NCBI GenBank assembly: GCA_031308135.1
Contig: JAHLJT010009419.1
Location: 66,895,723 to 66,959,722 of the forward strand
Origin: Acheta domesticus
Lineage: Eukaryota > Arthropoda > Insecta > Orthoptera > Gryllidae
Direction: 5' to 3'
Length of the DNA: 64,000 bases
In this document: positions 12,781 through 23,860 of the stretch, one piece after another
Position numbering within the stretch: position 1 is the stretch's first letter
Layout of the letters: each line of letters starts with the position of its first letter
Made by a program: the position numbers and the translations under genes
Notes under the pieces: generated by a model
Databases searched by the model: none
Told to the model about the DNA's origin: nothing
What the model saw: the letters and a program-made list of their open reading frames with translations, nothing else

Positions 12781-15700
12781 TTGGTTTCATCCGTACATAA
12801 TGATCATATATTTATGGTATTTCGTTAATGGAATTTACTTTAGAATGAATAACGCAGGTAATGCAGAAGAAACTCACAAAGACTTTCAGTTTTGCATGAA
12901 TTTGGTATCATTAAACACACAAAAATAATTAGAATGGCTTGTAATATATGTAAATAGAATATATATTAATTATCATACTTTGATACGAAAAATCATATTG
13001 TTTCTAAAACTAGGCATAAGTCAATTGATGCCAAAGCAATGCAAGTTTCATTGAGCTTTATCCATAGTGTATCATTAAAACAATTGCTACTGACAAGGAT
13101 AATTTTGCTATTTAATTTGCTATAAAATTCACAATTAAAATAAATATAAGTAAATAAATAAAACGTTCCTTAATTTTATTTTGTATTCTCTTTTTGTGTG
13201 TGTTTGCTACGAAATAAGACTCGTCGTTCTATGAATTACTACAATATTACATAAACAATATCTATGATGGAATTAAGCATGCATTTGTTTTGTTTTAAAA
13301 CATTAATATTGAATTCATTTTAGCACTGCTTGATATGCCAAACAGATCGACATAAACTTCCACCTCCCACACCTCGGCAATTGTGAAGGCGCGAAAATTG
13401 ACTTTGACCAGTGAGGGGTGAGTTGGTAAGCTACTAGAGAGTTTGTTTGCAGCTTTTACCAGAGATTTTTCAATGATAGAAATTAGTGCGGTCGATGGGG
13501 AGCTATAAAGGGGTCAACCTTGCTAAAGGTGAGGTGAAATAATTGTTTTTTAATTTTTTTATATTGGTATTAGTAAGAAAACTCTACGTTTTCCACCTGG
13601 AAATACTTCGGGAAACTTTTTTTGTAGCCAAGAAAACAAAAAAAAACTTGATGGACCTTTTGGGTTTTGGCATAATAACCTTTTAAAAGTTTATCTTAGC
13701 GCAAAAAGAGTTGAGTGTAATTTGAAATGTATAAAATTCTCTACAATTTTGTTCATAAAATTATTTTTTACAAGCAAATAATAACAGAACTACGAGATTT
13801 TAAAGTTTCACCAAATGATTTCCTTTTTATTCTGATGTCCAAATTAATACAGTACCGGCAGCTTGTGATTCTGACAGTTCAGTGTGCGGTTACCACACAT
13901 AATTACGCACAGGACACCACCTACATCATAGATAAATTAAATCTCAAAACATTAACACTTACTTATAGGCTATGACACGTCTTGGTATCATGTTCATCAC
14001 TTTTGCCAAAGCCGAACCCTATCGCTTCCACGACTTAGTGTAAGATGAAAGGCAACGCTGAACCCTGGTTGTAAGAAAGTAAAAAAATTCTAGCAAGCTG
14101 ATTGCTTCAGAGCAGGTCTCATAACGTACCACAGCACGGGCAAGAGAGCTGTCAGAGTCGCTTTTATGCTGTCGGAAATGTAATGGCCTCTCGAATGAAG
14201 AATTTTTGAATTCGTAAAGTCATTATAAAAAAAGCGTTATAATTCTAATTTTTTAATACTTACTGAGGATAAACTCGCGTTTGAAAGTTTTATTATCGAA
14301 AATATTATTATCTATTATATTATCTATTATTGACGTTTTCCAGGAGAAGGGTATAACATATGTTTACAGGTGTCCGAAGTATTCATGGTTGCAGTAAAAA
14401 TTAACGGAGTAAACATTGTACAAGGTATCGGAGCGGAGCAAGGTAGAATAGGGTAGTGTTGTGTAGGTACATTGCTTTTAAAATACCGTCCTCTCCCTTT
14501 GTAATGTTAATACTGATAACAAATGCCAAGGTAAATATATTGGCAAAGGTTTTCAATGGCTGTTGATACCTGTAGTAATCGTTAAGTCAAAACACCTACC
14601 CTCAATACCACTCTAGACAATGCTTTCGGCTTTCCATTATGGGATGTCATAACTCGTTTGATTTAAGGTCGCATAAATATGTAGAATAAAATAATTAACA
14701 GACGTTAAATAGAAAGTATGTGAGCATTCAGGGACCAAGGATCTCTATCCTGTTCTCATATCTTACTTGGACGCTTGACAAATTAACACAAAATTAAATT
14801 AAAAGCGGTATGTAATGTTAATAGTGTATTCTTCTTTGGCACACTCGCATGTCAATGCACTGCAGAATAAATTCTCTCATATTCGGACAAGTTTTAAAGA
14901 TATGTCAGTGAAGTGTAGATTCACATTTTGGAGGTTTCATTATCTTTTTTGGGCGTGTCGTAATTATTAAGCGCTGTGGTATATTAACAGCATGGAAAAC
15001 ATTGTGAATGATGTAATATATTAGCCACTGATTACATTACTTGGCATAGAAAAATGTAGGTTTTAATTTGTTTGGATGTATAATAACATTTTGAGGTTAA
15101 ATCTGTGAAGTATGTAGCTATCATATTCTATGAAATTTTATAACTGAAGCTATTTACACGCAAATATCGTATCTAGGACATTCATTGCAGCGAAAACTTT
15201 TTCTGTGGTACATGCCCAGTGCCAATGTCTGTCGAACAGGTGGCAGACCTTTTACCTCAATGCAATTTTATAAAGACCACAAGTATCACAGACGACAAGG
15301 TTTTAGAAATTAAAGGAATCTTTTATTTTTCAGATTATTTCACTTACACAAATCGAACTAGCGGTACTACTTCCATTTTAGTGGAAGGAGCCTTCAATTT
15401 CGTAAAACCTATTTCGACTATCGGAATGAACTAAAAAGTGTTTAGGAAGGAAGTTTATGGGCTTTCAGAAACTCATATTCTACATGGGTGGATTTTCTCA
15501 CCGTTTCGAGATGTGGATGTTTCGCGTGTAAACTCAAGTGTACACTGAAATTTTGCGTGAGATTGGGGGAAGGATTTACGATATTTCATTTAGACAATAT
15601 TATTTCTTTGTTTTGACGCCCAAATATACAATGGAATAAAAATGTAGATTTGTATAAAACTAGTGACAATAATTCTTTAATTATATAATAGAAAATGGTG

Positions 15701-16488
15701 ATCTAAAAATATTCTTATCCCCAACAACTCAACATTTTAGTGAAAATTTTCATAAACGTAATGTTAGCAGTTCTTGAGATAAAACCCAAACAAATAGGAA
15801 GATAAAAGGCAGAGGCAAAGATTGTAAAAATAATTCAAAGGGTTTTTATATCTTGTAAATAACCATATGAGATTTTAACTAGTGGTGCTACAGAGTGGCA
15901 CAGACTTTCCCATATTAGTTTTCTATTTCCTTTGGTCTCGGTTACCTATTCGGGCTTGACACATACTCTTGCCAGCTACATTCTGTCGCCGCCTAAAGAA
16001 CTTGACATTATTTAAAGCACATGTATTCATAAAGATAATAATGTGAATAAATCGCCGATAATGTAAATATTAATGATGTGACAGACACGTCAAAAATTTC
16101 ATTTTTGTAATTTTTGAAAAAAAAAAACAACAAAAGAGTGGAGCATTATGGCGTTTATGTCATCTCACAGTGTGCAGTAGGCACTATCCGTACTAAAGTT
16201 TAAAGAAAACAATTGAAGCCAATTCTGAGAAAATATTTTTTGTAATGTTTTAAAATTGCAAATATTTTGTGCAATATTGCCAGAAAACTAGTAAAATTTT
16301 CGAAAAAATGTACATGACTTAAATGAAAAAACGCACTATGGATAACAAATTTTCTTAGAAGGAAAAATCTCTATTTTCAATTTTGTAATTGTAGGAAGAC
16401 GCCGAACAAAATTCAAATATCAAGGAGCTACAAAACAAGGATTCTATCTACACCACGTGTTAGGGGATTTTTTTCTTAATTTAGCAAC
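12781..16488. other. AT-rich non-coding stretch
   Basis: No recognisable coding sequence. A 71-codon ORF at 15219-15434 has no motif I recognise. The segment at about 16260-16440 resembles the one at about 31990-32100 (shared phrases around TGTAGGAAGACGC / TGTAGGAGGACGC), so it is probably an old dispersed repeat. Confidence 0.5.
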
Positions 16489-16499
16489 TGGTTTTATCT
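16489..16499 (+). repeat. Target-site duplication, left copy, of the Jockey-like element
   Basis: TGGTTTTATCT occurs here and again at 20843-20853, directly after the element's poly(A) tail. A perfect 11-bp match at both ends is the expected product of target-primed reverse transcription. Confidence 0.93.
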
Positions 16500-16755
16500 C
16501 ATTCCTTCGCCGACCACGGCACGGTCAACATCGCTCCGCGAACGTTGTCCCGCAGGCTTATCAGCTAAGGTTTCGCTTTCTGTGATAACGGTTTAGACTA
16601 CCAGTATACTATTCTCAGTGTGCCTTACTTTCTATGCAACAAATTGTTTAAAAGTGTTGATTTAAATAGTGCTTCGCAAGTGTCAGTGAAACTAAAATCA
16701 ACAGAGCAAGCAGTTTCGTAGTACGCGACGGCTTCGGCCATCGCAACTACGCAAC

Positions 16756-18141
16756 ATGTCGACCATACCCAACCCTGCCGCTACCGAAGAACAACTAGCG
16801 CGTAATATGCAAATAGAGCAGTTAATTCAACAACAAAACTGCCTCCAACAACAACTGGCCGAGCTTCAACACCAGCAATGGCAACTGACACAACAGCTAC
16901 CGCAGCCGTTGGCAGCCGTTCTCCCCAACCCCCAACTGAGTGGCGAGGCCACCCCCGTCGCCATGGACACCTTTGCCCAGGGTCAAGGTATCTCCTCAGA
17001 TCAACTACAGCTACAGCAATCAAAACAAGTAAGTGAAGTGCATTCAAATTTTGGTGCTGACAGTAAAAAACGTAAAATATACCATTCGGAAGAAAGTACA
17101 ATCCAATACAACGTGCCAGTATCTTCCCGGTATAAAGCCCTGGAAAACTCTGCTATCGAGTCTCCAGTGCGCGAGACAGTCGTATTAAGTGAACCAGAAC
17201 AAAACATCATCAAAATCCCCCCAATATTTGTCCATGAAGTTGACAACTTTGAAAAAATGATTCAAGACATAAAAAATATTGCTCAAAAAGATTTCTCTAC
17301 CAAAAACGTTAAGAACTCAGTGAAAGTGATGTTTAGTGACATAGAAGACTTTAGAAATTATAGAAGTTTTTGCGATGAAGAAAATATCGCTTATTACTCT
17401 TTCAGGGACCCTACGGTTAAACCTTTGTCAGTTGTCATCAAAGATATTCCCACTAGCTACTCCGAGGAAGCCATCGAGGCCGAACTTTTACGGCTTAAAT
17501 ATCCTGTTACAAAAGTTAGTCGATTATACAACAAAGAGAGAAAACCCATTCACATTTGTGCTGTAGAACTAACCAACAATAGTGAAGCAAGAAAAATTTT
17601 CGCCCTTAACAAATTTTTGTATAGTGTAATTAGAGTAGAGCAAAGATTTAATGCTAGAATAGTAATGTGCAAAAAATGTCAAAGGTACGGCCATTCTCAA
17701 GCCAACTGCGGTTTCCCTCCGAGATGTGTGAAATGTGTAGGTAATCACCACTATAAAGATTGTGGAAAAACTAGAGATTCTCTCCCCCAATGTGTTAACT
17801 GTAATGAATACCATGCCGCTAATTACCGCGGCTGTAAATACTATAAAACATACGTCAAAGAGAAGACAATGCCCTCTCCTAAAGAACGTTCCAATAATTC
17901 AAATAGTCATATATCCCCCAAAATGGCCCCTAACATAAATGACCCTCAAAATTATAAAAGAGGTTTCCCATCTCTCCCTCGTCGCCCTTATCGTGAAGCA
18001 ATCCAATCTTCAAGTAGGGCACCACCATTAGATTGGTCAAGTATTATCTCCAATATAGTTTCACAAGTTGTAACAGCTATAGTTCCTCAAATACAAAAAA
18101 TGGTTGAGGGAATGGTGAGAACAATGTCTTACAATGGATAA
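16756..18141 (+). CDS. ORF1 gag-like nucleic-acid-binding protein of Jockey-type retrotransposon
   Basis: This 461-residue protein packages the element RNA and acts as a chaperone in the retrotransposition particle. The N-terminus (residues 15-60) is glutamine-rich. Residues about 220-295 form the RRM-like region typically found before zinc knuckles in Jockey and I clade ORF1 proteins. Three knuckles follow at about 303-360: C-x2-C-x4-H-x4-C, C-x2-C-x3-H-x4-C, then C-x2-C-x3-H-x6-C. The C-terminus is basic and ends in an amphipathic stretch. The ATG at 16756 is the first in frame after a 256-bp 5' UTR. The reading frame is undamaged. Its stop overlaps the ORF2 start in ATGGATAA, an 8-nt arrangement suited to termination-reinitiation. 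Confidence 0.9.
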   Translation: MSTIPNPAATEEQLARNMQIEQLIQQQNCLQQQLAELQHQQWQLTQQLPQPLAAVLPNPQLSGEATPVAMDTFAQGQGISSDQLQLQQSKQVSEVHSNFGADSKKRKIYHSEESTIQYNVPVSSRYKALENSAIESPVRETVVLSEPEQNIIKIPPIFVHEVDNFEKMIQDIKNIAQKDFSTKNVKNSVKVMFSDIEDFRNYRSFCDEENIAYYSFRDPTVKPLSVVIKDIPTSYSEEAIEAELLRLKYPVTKVSRLYNKERKPIHICAVELTNNSEARKIFALNKFLYSVIRVEQRFNARIVMCKKCQRYGHSQANCGFPPRCVKCVGNHHYKDCGKTRDSLPQCVNCNEYHAANYRGCKYYKTYVKEKTMPSPKERSNNSNSHISPKMAPNINDPQNYKRGFPSLPRRPYREAIQSSSRAPPLDWSSIISNIVSQVVTAIVPQIQKMVEGMVRTMSYNG

Positions 18142-20644
18142 AAATCTCGGAAAAGGCAATATCCTCAACTGGAATGCAAACGGCCTTAAACGCCAAGAAA
18201 ACACATTCAGAATTTTCTTACGTCAGCACAATGTCATTATTGCCTGCATCTCGGAAACTCACTTAATCCCTGGTGAAAGATTTAACATTCCAGGGTTCCA
18301 GTGCTATCGCTTCGATAGATTATCACCTCATGGAGCTTCAGGGGGAGTAGCTATATTAATTAATAAGCAAGTTAAACAAGAACAAATCCCCACTCCTTCC
18401 TCAGCCAACTTAGAATCTGTTGGAGTTAAAATTAAATTAAACAATCATCCCGTCCAAATCATAGCTGCCTACAAACCTCCGAACAAGGCGTTTCCTCAAA
18501 ACGCTCTTCACGAAATTTTCAAAAATAATCATCCCACCATCCTAATGGGGGATTTAAATTGTAAAAACAGCTGATGGGGATGTAACACTACGACATTTCA
18601 AGGCAAAAAACTATATGATTTTGCAGTTTCCAACAACGTGGAAATAACTGGTCCCAATGAACCAACAAGATATCCTTCAAACACAAATATCATCCCAGAC
18701 ATTCTCGATATCACCCTGACAAAGAATATAAACTTCCCGCTTCATCAGAGTGTTATACCAGAACTAGACTCCGACCACAGTCCGGTGATCATATCACTTT
18801 CTCCACAGATGTCCTTAAATTCTGGTTCAATCCATAGAGGTATTACAAACTGGGATAAATTCTCCAACCTGATGAGTACCAACTATAAATTTCCTCAAAA
18901 CCTCTCAAACTCCCAAGAAATTGATACTGAGATTGACAATCTCACCAAATCCATAATTTCAGCGGTAAAACAATCAACGATAATGCTGCCCACCTTTAAA
19001 CCAAAACCTATCCCGTTTAAAATATTAAACTTAATTAAATCTAAAAATAACCTGAGAAGATACTGGCAGATTACAAGAAGAAAGGACATCAAACAGAAAC
19101 TGAACAAACTCACAAGAATAATTAAGCAACGACTTGACCATTTTAGATATAATAACTATAAAACTTATTTATCTGAAATACATCCGAACTCAAGACATTT
19201 ATGGTGTACGGTAAAACGACTGTTACGAACCAAAGCCACAATTCCTCCATTAAAATCAGGATCCTCATTGGCTTTCTCAGACGAAGAGAAGGCAAACGCA
19301 ATTGCCCAACTTCTGGAAAATACTTTCCAACCCCACTCAGTTACAAACCTCGCATTCAACAGGCAAATAGAGGACTACTTAAAACAAGAGAAAACCACAG
19401 TTGATGCAGCAACTAAATTCATATCACCTTCGGAAACCTTAAATATAATTAAACACCTGAAAGTCAGAAAATCCCCAGGTATAGATGGCATCAGCAACCT
19501 AAGCATCAAAATGTTAGATAAAAAAGTAATTACAGCTATAACAGCGATCTTCAACGCTGCTCTACGTCTCAATTACTTCCCCGGAAAGTGGAAGAAGGCA
19601 GTAGTCCTACCGGTACTTAAACCTCACAAAGATCCTAAAGTCGCTGAAAATTACCGTCCCATAAGCCTTCTCCCCACCCTTTCTAAAATTTTTGAAAAGT
19701 TAATTCTAAACAGGCTCAACCACTTCCTTATAACCTCAAAAGCAATTCCATCCTTTCAATTCGGTTTCAAGCCTAATCATTCAACCTCGCACCAATTACT
19801 AAGATTAACGGAAGGTATAGTTCGAATCAACAATGCAACATCTAGCTCATTTCAAATCAACGCAGGCGTTCCGCAAGGATCAGCTCTTTCCCCTACGTTA
19901 TTTAACATATACTGCTACGACATCCCATCGGAAGGAGACGCAAAGATAGCACAATATGCTGATGATATAGCAATATATGCTACAAACTATGACATACTAG
20001 TGGCTAAAGATCACCTACAAGAAAGCATCAATAACTATGTCGAATGGACGCAAAATTGGAGAATGAGAATTAATCCAAGTAAGAGCAACTGCAAAATCTT
20101 CACTCTCCGCCGGCCCAAAAATCCGCCTGAAGTCGCAATCCAAGGTACTATAATCCCTTGGTCAACATCCCCGATAAAATACCTCGGAGTTCTCTTAGAT
20201 AAAAGACTCACATGGAAACCCCAAGTAAATGCTGTCATAGACAAAACTAAATGTAAAATATTTAATTTATCATCGATTATAAATCGCCGCACTCCTCTTA
20301 GACTAGAATGCAGTCTATTAGTATTTAAACAAGTCATATTGCCTACAATGACATACGCATGCCCAATATGGGGAGGCGCAGCATCAAGCACTATCGATAG
20401 ACTTAGTAGACTACAAAATAAGTATCTAAGAACAACCCTCAACGCGCCATGGTTCATTCCCAACCATCAAATCAGACGGGAACTAGACATTCCTGATTTC
20501 AAGGAGACTGTAAATAAGCTTGCCAGCAATTTCTTCAATAACCTCCCAAATGCTCCATGCTCAGCCATATTCAACCTAGGAAGGAATTACAACAGCCCTC
20601 GAATCCTATCTAGATTCCCTAAAGATAAATTCAAACCTCCGTAA
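18134..20644 (+). pseudogene. ORF2 endonuclease-reverse transcriptase, broken (Jockey type)
   Basis: This ORF encodes the APE-type endonuclease and reverse transcriptase that nick the target and copy the RNA. Endonuclease motifs are visible: WNANGL, SETHL, MGDLN, DITL and SDHSPV. The frame is interrupted by TGA at 18572-18574, just after the MGDLN motif, and resumes in the same frame. The RT region shows FGFKPNHST, AGVPQGSALSPTLFN and YADD. Between TEGIVR and the AGVPQGS motif (near 19825) the whole segment holding motif A, with its catalytic Asp, is absent while the frame stays open, so an in-frame deletion of roughly 55-65 codons is inferred from family length. The protein is therefore inactive for two independent reasons. 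Confidence 0.9.
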
Positions 20645-20842
20645 ACCGACAGCTTCCATATTCCCATCCTCCATTACATCATCCTTTAAAATAAGATCTG
20701 TAATCAAAACCCCATTATTATAGTAAGGAAACCAACCGTGACTTAAGGATGACCATATCCTAACAAGCTATTTATATTTCTGTATCTTAAAACCCTCGAA
20801 AGACAATATTGTCGGACGAGAAGTAATAAATTAAAAAAAAAA

Positions 20843-20853
20843 TGGTTTTATCT
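20843..20853 (+). repeat. Target-site duplication, right copy, of the Jockey-like element
   Basis: TGGTTTTATCT follows the poly(A) tail and matches 16489-16499 exactly. The next 106 bases, up to the RTE insertion, are ordinary flanking DNA. Confidence 0.93.
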
Positions 20854-20959
20854 ACCTTTTCGTAATCAGGGCTCGGCAATGAATTTTTTTCTGCCGAAAA
20901 TTCACCGTTTTTTCGCACAGCAGTACATAAGTTTCTCTACACTAAGTATATTACTCCTT

Positions 20960-20972
20960 ATATACGTAAGTA
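20960..20972 (+). repeat. Target-site duplication, left copy, of the RTE element
   Basis: ATATACGTAAGTA here matches 23848-23860 after the element's GAT-repeat tail. The first two or three bases could belong to the tail, so the true duplication is 10-13 bp. Confidence 0.88.
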
Positions 20973-23847
20973 AATTAATTGACATACTCGCTTGTTCGAT
21001 GGGAATATGCCGGACTCAAATATTGATAACGACATGGCCAAGAAAAAAGGTAAACGAAATGGGATTATTGGTAATTTAAATATAATGACTTGGAATGTTC
21101 GAGGACTGCATGCAAAAGAAGAAGAAATAATAGAAGTTATGATCAGAAAGAAAATTAATATTGCTGTACTACCTGAGACAAAAAAGAAACTTCGTGGAAC
21201 GTCAGATATTAGAGATATGGTTATGTTGTGGACTGGGGTAGCCCAGACAAGGCATGCTAGTAGTGGTGTAGCTATTCTTATTGATAAAAAATGGAAAGGA
21301 TATATCAGAAGCTATAGATTTATCAATGATAGAATAATATTGTTGCGTTTAAAAGTACCACGTGGTTATATAACAATAATTGGAACATATGCTCCGGAAG
21401 AAGGTAGAAATGAAGATAGTGAAGCATACTACAAAGATATGCAAAATGTGATAAACACAATTAATAAAAACGATTATGTCATAGTTGCAGGAGATCTCAA
21501 TGCAAGAGTAGGATCACAACCTGTATTTGGTGTTGTGGGAACCTTTGGTGAAACAACAGTTAACAATAATGGAAGAAGGTTAATTGATTTTTGTGTTTAT
21601 AATGAGCTAAAAATAACGAATACATTCTTCCGGAAGAAAGATATTAATAAATTTACCTGGGCAGCAAGAGGCACACGTAGCCTCATTGATTATATTATTG
21701 TAAATAAGAAAACAAAAAATCTGGCAAAAGATGTTCATGTGTTCAGAGGAGAAGATATCAATTCTGACCATTTTATGGTACGAGCAACAGTGAATATCAT
21801 GGAAAAGAACGGGTATAAAAGGAAAGATTCAGGAGAAACGATTAACGTGTAAAGTAAACTTATTAAAAGATGAGAGTATATCATATTTATATAAAAATCG
21901 TATTAACCATCATTTGACAATGAATTTACCAAGCATTAAGATAGAAGAAGAATGGGCAAATATAAAAAGATCTGTGGAGGCGGCAGCAAAAGAAGCCCTT
22001 GGCTATAGGTATAAAAACTATAGAAGAAGAGGCATTAAAATCTGGACAGAGGATCTCGAGGAAGCTGTAAAAGAAAAGAAAAATGCTTACAAGAAAATGC
22101 TCCAGACTCCGTCACAAGAAAACAGATTTGATTATAAAAGAAAATGTGCAAAAGCAAAGAAAAAGATTAGAGAAGCTTATCGGAAAAGCTGGGATTATTA
22201 TATAAGTTGTATTGAAAATTATGCTCACGGACGGCAAGAATACGCTTACAAAGTGCTGAAACATCTTAATAAAGAAGAGAAAGACACTGCCAATATAAGT
22301 GTTATCAAAGAACAAGATTGGTTGCAGTACTACAAAGAACTGTGGTGTGATATAGAGGACAATGGTGACATCCAAGAAAATTACGTACCAGAATATATAG
22401 ATCCTATAAGTATGAAAGAATTAGAATGTGCATTGAAAATGAATAAAAATAGAAGAGCTGCTGGAATAGACAATATGAATATTGAATTATTGAAATATGG
22501 TGGCCCTGCTTTAATATCGAGACTGTTGTACTTCATTAATCTATGCTGGAAATATTGTCAAATACCAGAAGAATGGAAAGTGGCTATTGTAAAACCCATT
22601 TACAAAAGAGGTGATAGATCAGTCTGCGGAAATTATAGAGGAATAAGTTTTCTAACTGCTGGTTATAAAGTATATACTAGAATACTCTCCGAAAGACTGA
22701 AACCAATAGCTGACACCACCATCAGTGAACAACAAAACGGATTTAGAAAAGGACGATCTTCTTTAGATAGCGTATTTACGCTCAAAATACTAATAGAAAA
22801 AAGAAGAGAATATAATCTTGAAACACACATAGCCTTTATTGACTATGTGAAAGCTTTTGATAAAGTTAGACGACCACTGCTGTGGGAAATTTTAATAAAG
22901 AAGGGGATACCTTACCATCTCATCCAAGTAATTAAAAGCCTGTACGCTGGAACAAGAATATGTATCGACACTGGTTTCAAAATCGGCAAAACATTTCTGA
23001 ATATAAATCTGGGAGTACGACAGGGTTGTAGCTTATCAGCATCTCTGTTTAATCTGTACATAGATGAGATGCTGAAGGAAAGGAACTGCTATGCCTCTTG
23101 TGGTATTGAGATTGCAGAAAACTGTTTTTTAAATTCCATCTTATATGCAGACGATCAAGTTTTGATTGCTGAAACAGAAGATGAACTTCAGCTCAATATC
23201 TACAAGCTCAGCAAAATAGCCAGATATTATAACTGTGAAATATCCACATCAAAAACTCACATTATGGCATTTTGCGGGAAAGATCCAGTGAGATCTAAGA
23301 TAGTGGTAGAAAACCAGGTTCTGAACCAAGTGAGTAATTTTAATTATCTAGGAAACGATATATCATACAACTACGACAGAGACGTAGAGAAGAAACTCTC
23401 GCGGTTCCAGTTAATGTGTGGAACCATAAGAAGAACCCTTGGTAAGAAAACCCGAAAAGAAACACAGTTAAAATTCTACAAGACAATGGCAAAACCAACC
23501 CTGCTATACGGCAGCGAATGCTGGGTTTTGAAACAAAGAGAAATGAGCAGAATACAGGCTTCAGAGATGAAGTTTCTGAGGGCAGTAAAAGGTTGTACGA
23601 AAGCAGATCACGAAAGAAATCAAGATATTCGAAAAGAGTTAAGAGTTGTATCAGTCCTCGATCAAATCCAAAACTATAAAAGAAATTGGACCCAACATCT
23701 ATACAGAATGGATAAGCAGCGACTTCCTCAAAAGGCCTGGAAATATCGACCTCTTGGGAAACGAGATCCCGGGAGACCAAGAAAACGGTGGACCATCGAA
23801 CCGGAACAGGCCGTTGGGCCTAGACCGTGAAGATGATGATGATGATG
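20973..23847 (+). mobile_element. RTE-type non-LTR retrotransposon, near full length
   Basis: The element is 2875 bp with a very short 5' leader, a single endonuclease-RT ORF and a 3' end made of GAT repeats rather than poly(A), all typical of the RTE clade. Target-site duplications flank it. The endonuclease domain is complete from its first motif, so little or nothing is missing at the 5' end. One frameshift splits the ORF. It sits about 120 bp downstream of the Jockey-like element in the same orientation but is a separate insertion. Confidence 0.92.
21007..23830 (+). pseudogene. RTE endonuclease-reverse transcriptase ORF with one frameshift
   Basis: The ATG at 21007 is the first in frame. 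The N-terminal APE-type endonuclease shows MTWNVRGL, ETK, GTYAPEEG, AGDLNARVG, IDYIIV and NSDH, so every catalytic motif is present. The first frame ends at 21852. The second frame is open from about 21830 and runs to 23830, so one small indel lies near 21830-21855. The RT part keeps motif A (FIDYVKAFDKV), GVRQGCSLSASLFN and YADD at about 23144-23155, then the GSECW and GRPRKRW motifs usual at the C-terminus of insect RTE proteins. Without the frameshift this would be a single complete protein. It now gives an endonuclease-only and an RT-only piece. Confidence 0.9.
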
Positions 23848-23850
23848 ATA
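23831..23850 (+). repeat. GAT-repeat 3' tail of RTE element
   Basis: Six GAT/ATG triplets directly follow the ORF stop. RTE elements end in short simple repeats of this kind instead of poly(A). The last bases merge with the target-site duplication. Confidence 0.9.
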
Positions 23851-23860
23851 TACGTAAGTA

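Larger units (their letters stand above)
16500..20842 (+). mobile_element. Full-length Jockey-like non-LTR retrotransposon
   Basis: The element is 4343 bp. It begins CATTCCTTCGC, carries two overlapping ORFs (zinc-knuckle ORF1; endonuclease-RT ORF2) and ends with an AATAAA at 20825 and a short poly(A) run. Perfect 11-bp target-site duplications bound it on both sides, so both ends are complete. ORF2 has one stop codon and lacks RT motif A, so this copy cannot move on its own. Clean duplications argue for a fairly recent insertion. Clade placement rests on ORF order, the three CCHC knuckles with the preceding RRM-like domain, and the RT motifs. Confidence 0.93.
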
